Shown: piece by piece, positions 7,422-15,499 of the stretch
Layout of the letters: every line of letters starts with the position of its first letter
How positions within the stretch are numbered: the stretch's first letter is position 1
DNA from: Sporomusaceae bacterium
Lineage (GTDB): Bacteria > Bacillota > Negativicutes > Acidaminococcales > JAJUGR01
Direction of reading: 5' to 3'
DNA length: 56,748 bases
Assembly: GCA_029265905.1 (NCBI GenBank)
Contig: JAJUGR010000014.1
Coordinates: 1-56,748 of the forward strand
Translations under genes and position numbers: made by a program
The notes under the pieces: model-generated
Databases searched by the model: none
The model's input: only the letters and a program-made list of their open reading frames with translations
What the model was told of the DNA's origin: nothing

Positions 7422-7628
7422 TTTATCTTGCGGCGGCTTGCCCGGACCCAGGAAAACTGATCGATATGGTGATAATGGTTATACTTTCTTAGCAAAACGG
7501 CTGACAAGACGCGTGAAATTGTATACATAATGCTTTAGTAAATTTGGCAGGAGATCCGCTGCGCTTGCCGAAATAAATTTAATAAACAAAAGTAATTTAA
7601 TAAATGAAACTAGGGAGGCTTTAAGGCG

Positions 7629-7805
7629 ATGGAAGAGATGAGCAGGAAATGTCACGAATGCCGGCACGAAATGATGCCAATGGCCGCAGGCAATATTGAA
7701 AGCCTGGAGGAGTTGCTGGCGTCCAAGTGGAAATGCACCCATTGCGGGCATGTCGAAATAGAGTCGCTGTTTGAGAAACTGTGCAAATTCCAACTGGCAA
7801 GATAG
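7629..7805 (+). CDS. small zinc-ribbon protein
   Basis: 58 residues (MEEMSRKCHECRHEM...). Two CxxC knuckles, CHEC at 8-11 and CTHC at 36-39, about 25 residues apart, make a zinc ribbon or rubredoxin-like site. A GGGAGG ribosome site lies 10 nt before the ATG, and a hairpin follows the gene. Small and easily missed by annotation. No family recognised; a regulatory or metal-binding role is possible. Confidence 0.7.
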   Translation: MEEMSRKCHECRHEMMPMAAGNIESLEELLASKWKCTHCGHVEIESLFEKLCKFQLAR

Positions 7806-7861
7806 GATTGCCCAATCGTCAAGCAGCGCGGTCTGCAGCGCTAAAATATGCCGACAGCCTG

Positions 7862-7893
7862 AGGTGTCTGTGAGTTGAGTCACGGACACCTTT
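7862..7893 (+). terminator. probable terminator of the zinc-ribbon gene
   Basis: A 12-bp stem AGGTGTCTGTGA / TCACGGACACCT (one G-U) with a 6-nt loop, ending in only three Ts, so termination may be partial. Confidence 0.55.
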
Positions 7894-8037
7894 GCTGTTA
7901 GGCAAGATTTTAAAAAGGATTTTCCGATAGCAAAACTTACATCTAGATTTTTTGGCTTCGCGAGTAGTACAATTGATTGTGCAAACGTGCTGCGAAATGG
8001 CGTTGCGGCAAACGCTGGGGTGAAGGGGAGAACTGTA

Positions 8038-8319
8038 TTGTTGACGCTGTCTGATCAGGCGCTGGCCTATGTGCGGGAGAAAAACCAGCCGATCTATCTG
8101 GAAATGTCGCCTACGATCAAGGAGTGCTGTTTTACTTTGAAAGAAAGTCCTGGCGTTCATTTCGGCGAGCCGAAAAACAAGGCCGGCTATCATGTTCGCC
8201 TCATTGATGGCGCTACCGTCTATACGCCGGACGATTTGCCGGACATTCCATTGACGATTAGCGTGCGCAATTTTTTTGGCTTCAAGAGCTTGTGCGTAGT
8301 TGGGTGGCGCTTGTCGTAA
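8038..8319 (+). CDS. CC-motif protein, likely Cys form of the 'CC/Se motif' (seleno)protein family
   Basis: 93 residues starting MLTLSDQALAYVREK, with an adjacent cysteine pair in IKECCFT, a GVHFGEPKN turn, VYTPDDLPD and a hydrophobic C-terminal FKSLCVVGW. The layout (short helix, strand, CC, 'GxP', 'VYxP') is what I recall for the small family in which one of the two Cys is often selenocysteine. Here both codons are TGC/TGT, so this is the sulfur version. Start TTG 8038 (or the adjacent TTG 8041) follows GGGGAG; a GTG at 7987 is in frame but has no ribosome site. Function unknown. Confidence 0.6.
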   Translation: MLTLSDQALAYVREKNQPIYLEMSPTIKECCFTLKESPGVHFGEPKNKAGYHVRLIDGATVYTPDDLPDIPLTISVRNFFGFKSLCVVGWRLS

Positions 8320-8321
8320 CA

Positions 8322-8377
8322 GCAGTTAAAAGAAGGCGTCTGCCGCACTTTTGCGGCAGACGCCTTCTTTTAACTGC
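8322..8377. terminator. 26-bp perfect inverted repeat, bidirectional terminator
   Basis: The arms 8322-8347 and 8352-8377 are exact reverse complements around a CTTT loop. The outer part contributes A and T runs to each side of a GC-rich core (GGCGTCTGCCGCA). It starts 2 nt after the CC-motif gene stop. The rest of the gap to 8508 shows no gene. Confidence 0.85.
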
Positions 8378-8508
8378 TTGCCGATCGTCCTTTCAAAGGC
8401 AGTAAACAGCGAACAGCAGTTTTGCGCGGCGTATGTAAGCGTATCTTTGCTATGCCGGCAGGAATTGCCGGCGGCAAGTCAAATAATATAGTGCATGGGG
8501 GTGGTTAA

Positions 8509-9525
8509 GTGGATATAAAAGCAATAAGGACAACGGCAAGAGAAAAGATGAAAGGCTATTGCCGCGTGTGCCCGGTCTGTGACGGCCGCGCTTGCGCCGG
8601 TGAGGTGCCCGGCATGGGGGGGACCGGCACCGGCGAAGCCTTCATGGAAAATGTGCGGGCCTTGGCCCGCGTCAAGCTGAACATGCGGGTTGTTCATGAT
8701 GTTCTCCAGCCCGACACCTCGACGGAACTGTTCGGACAAAAGCTGCGGACGCCGATCATGGCGGCGCCGATCGGCTCGTCCGCCAATGCCGGCGGGGCGA
8801 TCAGCGAGCTGGAGATGATTACGGCGCTGGTGGCCGGCAGCGATTTGGCGGGCGGAATGGGCTGGATCGGCGACCCGGCCAACGTCCGTATGTATGAAGA
8901 CGGCCTGGCGGCTTTGCGGACGGCCGGCCGGGGCGTCGCCATTATCAAACCGCGAATTGATCACCAGGAGATTTTGGCGCTGTTTGAGCTGGCCGAGAAA
9001 GCCGGCGCCGTGGCCTTGGGGCTCGATGTTGACGGGGCGGGCCTCGTCACAATGGCTTTAAAAGGACAGCCGGTCGGTCCGAAGTCGGAGGCGCAGCTCA
9101 GGGAATTGGCTGAGGCGGTTTCCCTGCCGTTCATAGTGAAGGGAATTATGACGCCCGACGAAGCAATCAAGTGCGCGAATGCCGGGGCTGCGGCGATCGT
9201 CGTATCAAATCATGGCGGGCGGGTGCTTGACCACACCCCCGGAACGGCGGCGGTGCTGCCCAAAATCGTTGCAGCTGTTCAGGGCAAGGTGAAAGTCTTG
9301 GTCGACGGCGGCGTGCGCTCCGGGACCGACGTGCTGAAACTGATTGCGTTAGGCGCTGACGGCGTGCTGGTCGGGCGCCCGTTAATGGTTGGCGCGTTTG
9401 GCGGCGGGATTGAGGGCGTTAAGACTTTGGTTGAGAAGTATACCGCGGAATTGCGCAGCGCAATGATTTTGACCGGGTGCAGAAGCCTCAGGGAAGTCAC
9501 CGCGGAAATCCTGAACAAAGAATAA
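8509..9525 (+). CDS. FMN-dependent alpha-hydroxy-acid oxidase/dehydrogenase family protein
   Basis: 338 residues of the glycolate oxidase/lactate dehydrogenase TIM-barrel family, probably acting on an L-2-hydroxy acid. Visible motifs: PIMAAPIGSSAN, LGLDVDGAG, PFIVKGIMTPDEA (FMN-binding Lys), VSNHGGRVLDHTP (catalytic His and substrate Arg), VDGGVRSGTDVLKLIALGAD, and VLVGRPLM. The N-terminus carries CRVCPVCDGRAC, four Cys not found in the classical aerobic oxidases; they could bind metal or an Fe-S cluster. GTG start follows GGGGGTGG. The small siroheme protein lies 79 nt downstream. Confidence 0.88.
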   Translation: MDIKAIRTTAREKMKGYCRVCPVCDGRACAGEVPGMGGTGTGEAFMENVRALARVKLNMRVVHDVLQPDTSTELFGQKLRTPIMAAPIGSSANAGGAISELEMITALVAGSDLAGGMGWIGDPANVRMYEDGLAALRTAGRGVAIIKPRIDHQEILALFELAEKAGAVALGLDVDGAGLVTMALKGQPVGPKSEAQLRELAEAVSLPFIVKGIMTPDEAIKCANAGAAAIVVSNHGGRVLDHTPGTAAVLPKIVAAVQGKVKVLVDGGVRSGTDVLKLIALGADGVLVGRPLMVGAFGGGIEGVKTLVEKYTAELRSAMILTGCRSLREVTAEILNKE

Positions 9526-9604
9526 TCATTTCTTTTTAGAAGGAATTTTCTGTCTCGTGGAGAATTAAATCATTGTACTTTATTAGAAACATGGGGGTGC
9601 GATG

Positions 9605-10276
9605 ATGGAAATGAAAACGGATTTGCTGGATAAAGGTGCCATTTTGCAACGGGACAAGGAAACCTATGCGATTGCGCCGCATATTCCCGGCGGGATTGTC
9701 TTTGACTTCGACTTGCTGCGCAAGATGGCGGATGTGGCGGAAAAGTATGGGGCGAAAGCGATAAAGGTGACATCCGCGCAGCGGATTGCCATTGTTGGTC
9801 TCACGCCGGACAAGCTTGATGCGGCATGGGAAGAGCTAGGGATGGACAAAGGTGCTGCCATCGGGCTTTGCGTCCGCAGCGTCAAAATTTGCCCGGCAAC
9901 CGCATTTTGCAAGCGGGCCCAGCAAGATGGCGTAACGCTTGGCCTGGCCCTTGATGAAAAATTCCACGGCCTGGCGCTGCCTTCCAAGTTCAAAATCGGC
10001 GTAAGCGGCTGCATGAACTCCTGCGCAGAGTCGGCCGTTAAAGACCTCGGTCTTGTCGGCACGCCAAAAGGCTTCAATGTTTTGATCGGCGGCAACGCCG
10101 GCATTAAGCCCCGCTTGGCCGACCTGCTTGCCGAGCATATCCCGGCGGATGACGTAATGCCGCTGGTCGACAAGGTTATCGCCTATTACAAAGAAAATGC
10201 TAAAAAATACGAACGCATGGGCGCAATGATCGACCGGCTCGGCTTGGAAAATGTAAAAGCGGGCATCTTGGGCTAA
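9605..10276 (+). CDS. small siroheme-[4Fe-4S] protein, sulfite/nitrite reductase-like
   Basis: 223 residues, about the size of the low-molecular-weight assimilatory-type sulfite reductase of sulfate reducers and much smaller than SirA or DsrAB. It has the N-terminal ferredoxin-like half (AIAPHIPGGIVF) and the cluster motif CPATAFC (C-x5-C) followed by CMNSC (C-x3-C), which ligate the coupled [4Fe-4S]-siroheme. The later part KFKIGVSGC is typical. ATG 9602 and 9605 are adjacent; 9605 gives better spacing from GGGGG. Substrate could be sulfite or nitrite; no siroheme synthesis genes are in the window. Confidence 0.82.
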   Translation: MEMKTDLLDKGAILQRDKETYAIAPHIPGGIVFDFDLLRKMADVAEKYGAKAIKVTSAQRIAIVGLTPDKLDAAWEELGMDKGAAIGLCVRSVKICPATAFCKRAQQDGVTLGLALDEKFHGLALPSKFKIGVSGCMNSCAESAVKDLGLVGTPKGFNVLIGGNAGIKPRLADLLAEHIPADDVMPLVDKVIAYYKENAKKYERMGAMIDRLGLENVKAGILG

Positions 10277-10284
10277 ACGGCGTA

Positions 10285-10322
10285 AGCGGATTGAACTCTT
10301 TTTGAGCTCAGTCCGCTTTTTT
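10285..10322 (+). terminator. intrinsic terminator of the siroheme protein gene
   Basis: AGCGGA-TTGAACTC, loop of Ts, GAGCTCAG-TCCGCT, then TTTTTT. Confidence 0.8.
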
Positions 10323-10432
10323 GCACCTGCGAGTTGGAAAAGCCGATTTGTCGGGCAGGAAAAAACTTCGTTGCAGACGAATAGTAAGAGTAAGGTTTAC
10401 AAAACACTTCATTAATAAAGGAGGGCGCTTTC

Positions 10433-10930
10433 ATGACTGACAAACGGATTGTTGTTGCGTATGACGGATCTCCGGATAGTGAAAAGGCTTTGAAGCTTGC
10501 CGTTCTGATGGCAAAAGCATTATTGATGGAGGTTGTTTTGGTTTCCGTTGTCGATACGGCGCATCTCGTTCAAGATGAATTCGGCTCGCTTATCGGCATA
10601 GCGGAAGAGTTGCCGGGCACGGAGTACGTTGTCAATGAAGAAGTTGAAACCGCACCGCGGGGGGCGGTTTCGGAAAGCCCTGTTCTAGATAAAGCGAAGC
10701 AGGTGTTGGAAAACGGCTGCCGCCGCGCAGAAGCGCTGGGCTTGCCCGCCACAGGCGTTGCACTCCGAGGCAATCCTGCAGAAGCCATTTGCGACTATGC
10801 CAAAGACCAACAGGCGAGCATGATCGTCGCCGGCACGCGCGGGCTAGGCGGTTTCCCGCGGCTTTTGCTCGGCAGCACGGCGCAAGCGTTGATCACGTAC
10901 TCACAGATTCCTGTTCTCATTGCCAAATAA
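10433..10930 (+). CDS. universal stress protein UspA family
   Basis: 165 residues with one Usp domain: RIVVAYDGSPDSEKAL at the N-terminus and the ATP-binding stretch GTRGLGGFPRLLLGSTA near the end (G-x2-G-x9-G-S), then PVLIAK. The middle has an insert of about 20 residues (EYVVNEEVETAPRG) relative to short Usp proteins. AAGGAGGG ribosome site. It is followed by its own hairpin, so likely monocistronic. Role in stress survival is known for the family; the trigger here is unknown. Confidence 0.92.
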   Translation: MTDKRIVVAYDGSPDSEKALKLAVLMAKALLMEVVLVSVVDTAHLVQDEFGSLIGIAEELPGTEYVVNEEVETAPRGAVSESPVLDKAKQVLENGCRRAEALGLPATGVALRGNPAEAICDYAKDQQASMIVAGTRGLGGFPRLLLGSTAQALITYSQIPVLIAK

Positions 10931-10952
10931 GCCTGCGGCCGGCGGGTTGCTC

Positions 10953-10985
10953 ATAGCCAAGTCATCTTCGGCTTGGCTATTTCTT
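10953..10985 (+). terminator. terminator of uspA
   Basis: Perfect 9-bp stem ATAGCCAAG / CTTGGCTAT, followed by a short TTCTTGTT tract. It supports the downstream start of the branching enzyme at 11026, not at the in-frame TTG inside this region. Confidence 0.6.
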
Positions 10986-11025
10986 GTTGAGGCTTGCGAA
11001 AATAGAAGCGTTGGAGGTTCCCAAA

Positions 11026-13041
11026 ATGGAAGAGTCGGAGCTGAAAATAATCAGCCTTGATCCCTGGCTGAGGAAGTACAAAAAGGACTTGCTGCTGCGC
11101 ATGCGCCGCTATCATGAGGTCAAGGCGTCGCTGCTGGGCGAGCGCGGCCGTTTTAGCGAGTTTGCCAACGGCCATCATTTCTTTGGCTTTCATCTGACCG
11201 CAGACGGCTGGTACTATCGCGAGTGGGCCCCCGCCGCCAAAGCCCTGTTTTTGATCGGGGACTTCAACCAGTGGAACCCTGCGTCTCACCCGCTGGCGAA
11301 ACGAGAAAACGGGGTTTGGGAAATCTTTTTGCCTGGGCGGGAGACCCTTCCCCACGCCTCACGGGTCAAGGTACGCGTTCGAACGGCGGCGGGGGAGCGC
11401 GACCGTATCCCCTTATACATCAGGCGCGTTGTACAGGATCCGCAAACGCATGATTTCAGCGGCCAGATTTGGGCGCCCGAGGCGCCTTTTCGCTGGAGCG
11501 ACCAAGGCTTTCGCGTCGACGCTTCGCAGCCGCCCTTGATATACGAGGCCCATATCGGCATGGCGCAGGAAAGGGAAGCGATAGCGACCTACCGGGAATT
11601 TGAGCAAAACATCCTGCCTAGGGTAAAGGCGCTGGGGTACAATACGATTCAGATCATGGCCATTATGCAGCACCCATATTACGCGTCGTTCGGTTACCAT
11701 GTTTCCAATTATTTTGCCGCCTCCTCCTGGTTTGGCACGCCGGAGGAGCTTAAGTCTTTGATCGACAAGGCGCACAGCATGGGCATCGCCGTGCTGATGG
11801 ACATCGTTCATTCGCACGCGGTCAAGAATCTGGCTGAAGGCATTAATGCGTTTGACGGCACGGAGCAGCAGTTCTTTCATACCGGCAGCCGCGGCGAGCA
11901 TGCAGCCTGGGATTCGAAGCTGTTCAACTACGGCAAGCATGAGGTCATTCACTTCCTGCTGTCGAATATCAAATTTTGGCTGGAGGAATATCACTTCGAC
12001 GGGTTCCGGTTCGACGGCGTCACGTCGATGATTTACCACGACCATGGCTTAGGGACGGCTTTTGACAACTACAGCAAATATTTCAGCCTGAATACGGATG
12101 TTGAAGCCATCACCTACCTGCAGTTTGCCAATGAACTGATCAAGGAGCTCAGGCCGGATGCCATTGCAATCGCCGAGGATATGAGCGGCATGCCGGGCAT
12201 GTGCGTCCCGGTCGCCGACGGCGGGATTGGCTTTGACTATCGGCTGGCCATGGGCATGCCGGATTTTTGGGTCAAGACGATGAAGCAAAAAGACGAAAAC
12301 TGGGACATGCACAAGCTCTGGCACGAGCTGACAACGAGCCGGCCGGGAGAAAAACGCATTGGCTATGCGGAGTCGCACGACCAGGCGCTTGTCGGCGACA
12401 AGACGTTGATTTTTTGGATGGCGGACAAGGAAATGTACTGGCACATGGACAAGGCAAGCGACAACATGGCCGTTGACCGCGCCATAGCCTTGCACAAGAT
12501 GATTCGCTTGGCCACCATCTCGCTCGGCGCCGACGGCTACTTGAATTTTATGGGGAATGAGTTCGGTCATCCGGAGTGGATTGACTTTCCGCGTGAAGGC
12601 AACGGCTGGAGCTTTCAGCATTGCCGCCGCCTTTGGAGCCTGGCGGACAATCCGTTTTTAAAATACGAGTATTTATACCTGTTTGACCGCGCTATGATCC
12701 ATTTCATGGTCGAGGCGGGGCTCGTGGGCGGCGCGCCTAAGCCGCTTTGGATCGACCAAAAGCAGAAGATCATTGCCTGCAAGAAGCGCGATCACGTATT
12801 GTTGTTCAATTTTCACCCAACGGCTTCTTACGACGGGCTTGAATTGCCCATCCACGAAGTGGCGGCGTTCCAGGTTGTGTTGGACACGGATGAAGAACGT
12901 TTCGGCGGGCTGAGCCGCATCTCTCACGCGGCGGTGTATGAGACCGGTTCGCTTGCCAAGTTTCCGAGCTTCACAGGCATTAAGATTTACGCGCCGTGCC
13001 GTACAGCCATGGTGCTGAAGAAACTGCCGGCTAAAAAATAG
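11026..13041 (+). CDS. 1,4-alpha-glucan branching enzyme, eukaryote-type (GH13, GBE1-like)
   Basis: 671 residues; makes alpha-1,6 branches in glycogen. An N-terminal helical part and carbohydrate-binding domain (REWAPAAKALFLIGDFNQWN) precede a GH13 barrel. The barrel has VLMDIVHSHAVKN, DGFRFDGVTSMIYHDHG (Asp nucleophile), AIAEDMSGMPG (Glu acid) and YAESHDQALVGDKT (third Asp). The wording of these motifs (FDGVTSM-Y) is that of the GBE1 type, not the common bacterial GlgB (VDAVASML). ATG 11026 follows GGAGG. No glgA, glgC or glgP is adjacent. Confidence 0.9.
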   Translation: MEESELKIISLDPWLRKYKKDLLLRMRRYHEVKASLLGERGRFSEFANGHHFFGFHLTADGWYYREWAPAAKALFLIGDFNQWNPASHPLAKRENGVWEIFLPGRETLPHASRVKVRVRTAAGERDRIPLYIRRVVQDPQTHDFSGQIWAPEAPFRWSDQGFRVDASQPPLIYEAHIGMAQEREAIATYREFEQNILPRVKALGYNTIQIMAIMQHPYYASFGYHVSNYFAASSWFGTPEELKSLIDKAHSMGIAVLMDIVHSHAVKNLAEGINAFDGTEQQFFHTGSRGEHAAWDSKLFNYGKHEVIHFLLSNIKFWLEEYHFDGFRFDGVTSMIYHDHGLGTAFDNYSKYFSLNTDVEAITYLQFANELIKELRPDAIAIAEDMSGMPGMCVPVADGGIGFDYRLAMGMPDFWVKTMKQKDENWDMHKLWHELTTSRPGEKRIGYAESHDQALVGDKTLIFWMADKEMYWHMDKASDNMAVDRAIALHKMIRLATISLGADGYLNFMGNEFGHPEWIDFPREGNGWSFQHCRRLWSLADNPFLKYEYLYLFDRAMIHFMVEAGLVGGAPKPLWIDQKQKIIACKKRDHVLLFNFHPTASYDGLELPIHEVAAFQVVLDTDEERFGGLSRISHAAVYETGSLAKFPSFTGIKIYAPCRTAMVLKKLPAKK

Positions 13042-13102
13042 TTGGGCAAAGAGCGGAAATGGTGGTATAATAAACTGCTGTTCGGATTGGTTTTTGTGAT
13101 CG

Positions 13103-13137
13103 ACTCCGGGGTTCGTTCGAACCTCGGAGTTTTCTTT
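13103..13137 (+). terminator. intrinsic terminator downstream of the branching enzyme
   Basis: A 12-bp stem (ACTCCGGGGTTC with GAACCTCGGAGT, one G-U) and GTTC loop, followed by TTTTCTTT. Confidence 0.8.
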
Positions 13138-13163
13138 GGCCGACTGAACGCTGTTTTGCCCTC

Positions 13164-13193
13164 TTGAGAAAGGCCTGCCGCTTCCGCTATACT
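13164..13193 (+). promoter_or_regulatory. candidate promoter for the 181-residue zinc-knuckle gene
   Basis: TTGAGA, 18-nt spacer, TATACT, about 38 nt before the ATG. Seen by eye only. Confidence 0.35.
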
Positions 13194-13231
13194 ATAGAGA
13201 AGGTTATTTTCGGCAAACACGGAGGTTCGAT

Positions 13232-13777
13232 ATGATTCGCAGTTTGACGCTCGTTTGCAGCACCTGTGAAAAACCCTATACGGCAGATGGCGTGCTGTAT
13301 TACCGCGAAGATTACAAGGCGCTTCAACCCCTGGAAAAACGTTTGATTTGTCCGGCCTGCATCGCCGAATGGGAAGCGCGCTGGCAGATCGAATCCGCCA
13401 CCTTCCATGAGCACGATCATTTTTTGTATGTTGATCTGGTGACGAAGGGCGGCGAGGAATACAAGGACCTGGATTGCTCCGTTCTCGATGACCGGGTGGT
13501 CGTGTCCATCGACCTGCCGGATGCGGAAAAAATCAAGCTCTTTGCCTGGCACCAAGAATACCGGGCCGGGGTAGACAAAGATGAGCTAAAATATTGCCAC
13601 TTTAACGAGAGTTTCATGAAGACGACGTTTACTTGCGAAACGATGCAGGGGGACCGCTACGAGAACGTGGCGTTCCGCCTTTCCCGCCAGGGCGCGTTTG
13701 AAACCGAGATTCCTATTCCAGATGCCGTAAGCCGCCAGGTGCTGGAAGCCTGGCGATTGTACAGCATGACAAATTGA
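13232..13777 (+). CDS. hypothetical protein with N-terminal zinc knuckles
   Basis: 181 residues. CSTC at 10-13 and CPAC near 50 form a four-Cys site at the N-terminus, followed by EWEARWQIE. The rest is mixed alpha/beta (FLYVDLVTKGGEEYKDLDC, in part) without a recognised motif. A CACGGAGG ribosome site lies 8 nt before ATG. It ends 12 nt before prfC and its 3' end carries the prfC ribosome site, so the two are probably one unit. A translation-related role would be guessing. Confidence 0.7.
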   Translation: MIRSLTLVCSTCEKPYTADGVLYYREDYKALQPLEKRLICPACIAEWEARWQIESATFHEHDHFLYVDLVTKGGEEYKDLDCSVLDDRVVVSIDLPDAEKIKLFAWHQEYRAGVDKDELKYCHFNESFMKTTFTCETMQGDRYENVAFRLSRQGAFETEIPIPDAVSRQVLEAWRLYSMTN

Positions 13778-13789
13778 TTGGAGGACAAC

Positions 13790-15403
13790 ATGCCTAATCC
13801 GCAATTAGAGGCAGAGGTCAAGCGGCGCAGAACCTTTGCCATCATCTCTCACCCTGACGCCGGCAAAACAACGTTAACGGAAAAGCTGCTATTGTACGGG
13901 GGCGCCATCCATCTGGCCGGCACGGTCAAGGCCCGCAAAGCAGCCCGACATGCCACTTCCGACTGGATGGAGATTGAAAAGCAGCGCGGCATTTCGGTTA
14001 CGTCCAGCGTGTTGCAATTCGACTATGCCGGCTGTCGGGTGAATATCCTTGACACCCCGGGCCATCAGGATTTCAGTGAAGACACGTACCGCACGCTGTT
14101 GGCCGCCGACAGCGCCGTCATGCTGATTGACGCCGCCAAGGGCGTTGAGGAGCAGACAAAGAAGCTTTTTTGGGTTTGCCGGCAGCGGCGCATTCCGGTG
14201 TTTACTTTTGTCAATAAGTTGGATCGCCACGGGCGGAGCCCCTTTGACCTGATGGACGAGATTGAAAAGCTGCTCGGCATTCGCTCCTATCCCATCAATT
14301 GGCCGGTGGGCATGGACGGCGATTACTACGGCGTATACAACCGCGAGTCGGAACAAGTGGAGCTGTTCGACACGCTTGGCGACCATGGCCAAAAGAAGGC
14401 GGGATCCCGCATTTTTTCGCTTGATGATCCGGCTCTGAAGGCTGAAATCGGCGTGGCCTGCTATGAAAACCTGCTGCATGATATTGAATTGCTCGATCTG
14501 GCGGGCGATTCGTTTGACATGCAGCGCATTGCCGCCGGTGAATTGACACCCATGTATTTCGGCAGCGCGATGACGAACTTCGGGGTGCGCCCCTTTTTGG
14601 AGAGCTTTTTGGCATTGGCGCCGGCGCCGTCTTACCGTCTGGCGGGCGAGGAATTGATTGATCCGTTGTGCGATTCTTTTTCGGCGTTTGTATTCAAAAT
14701 CCAGGCGAATATGAACCCGGCGCATCGCGACCGCATTGCCTTTTTGCGGATTTGCTCCGGCATGTTTGAAAAGGGTATGAGCGTCGTTCACCGCACGAGC
14801 GGCAAAACAATCCGCTTGTCGCAGCCGCAGCAGTTTTTGGCCCAGGATCGCGTGATTGTCGAGGAGGCTTACCCCGGTGATATCATTGGCGTGTTTGACC
14901 CCGGCATCTTTGGCATCGGCGACACGCTGTCGTCGCCGGACTTCCCTGTGACCTTCAGTGATTTTCCTGTTTTCCCGCCGGAATTGTTTGCCCGTGTTCA
15001 GCCGAAGGACTCGATGAAGCGCAAACAGTTCGTCAAGGGCATGGAGCAGCTGGCGCAGGAAGGCACGGTGCAGATTTTCAGCCAGCCTGACACTGGCATG
15101 GAAAGCTACGTTGCCGGCGCGATCGGGCAGCTGCAGTTTGAAGTCCTTGAGCACCGCCTCCGCTTTGAATATAATGCGGAGATACTCATGCATTCCCTGC
15201 CGTATACGGCCATCCGCTGGCTGGTCGGCAAGAAGGAAGACCTGGCGCGCCTGAAGCATCTGGAGAACGCACTCTACGTGCACGACCGCTATGATCGCCC
15301 CGTGCTGCTCGTTGCCAATGAATGGGCGCTGAATTGGCTGGTTGACAGGAATCCGGACGTGCAGTTTTTGACGGCGCCCCCGAACGGGACGATCGTGAAA
15401 TAG
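13790..15403 (+). CDS. prfC: peptide chain release factor 3 (RF3), GTPase
   Basis: 537 residues; recycles RF1/RF2 from the ribosome with GTP. The G domain shows SHPDAGKTTLTEKLL (P-loop), RGISVTSSVLQF (switch I), DTPGHQDFSEDT (G3) and FVNKLDRHGRSP (G4 NKLD). Domain 2 and the C-terminal domain follow (VQPKDSMKRKQFVKGMEQLAQEG, in part). Start ATG 13790 has TTGGAGG 6 nt upstream; the in-frame TTG 13778 is that ribosome site itself. It ends in a strong terminator. Confidence 0.95.
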   Translation: MPNPQLEAEVKRRRTFAIISHPDAGKTTLTEKLLLYGGAIHLAGTVKARKAARHATSDWMEIEKQRGISVTSSVLQFDYAGCRVNILDTPGHQDFSEDTYRTLLAADSAVMLIDAAKGVEEQTKKLFWVCRQRRIPVFTFVNKLDRHGRSPFDLMDEIEKLLGIRSYPINWPVGMDGDYYGVYNRESEQVELFDTLGDHGQKKAGSRIFSLDDPALKAEIGVACYENLLHDIELLDLAGDSFDMQRIAAGELTPMYFGSAMTNFGVRPFLESFLALAPAPSYRLAGEELIDPLCDSFSAFVFKIQANMNPAHRDRIAFLRICSGMFEKGMSVVHRTSGKTIRLSQPQQFLAQDRVIVEEAYPGDIIGVFDPGIFGIGDTLSSPDFPVTFSDFPVFPPELFARVQPKDSMKRKQFVKGMEQLAQEGTVQIFSQPDTGMESYVAGAIGQLQFEVLEHRLRFEYNAEILMHSLPYTAIRWLVGKKEDLARLKHLENALYVHDRYDRPVLLVANEWALNWLVDRNPDVQFLTAPPNGTIVK

Positions 15404-15440
15404 CACTTTTTGCTTGCCAGTCAAAGAACGGACGGCTATT

Positions 15441-15484
15441 ATGATATTGTGACGAAACTCGTTTCTCACAATATCATTTTTTTT
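15441..15484 (+). terminator. intrinsic terminator of prfC
   Basis: Perfect 12-bp stem ATGATATTGTGA / TCACAATATCAT, 13-nt loop, then eight Ts. Confidence 0.88.
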
Positions 15485-15499
15485 GGGAGATGGGTTCGC

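Noticed and set aside
13103-13130. GTTCGAAC-containing hairpin considered as a tRNA T-arm
   Set aside because: No acceptor, D or anticodon stems around it, and a T-run follows, so it is a terminator.
13889-15469. 526-codon open frame on the minus strand across prfC
   Set aside because: Antisense shadow of RF3, which has full G-protein motifs. No ribosome site or family motif in the shadow.
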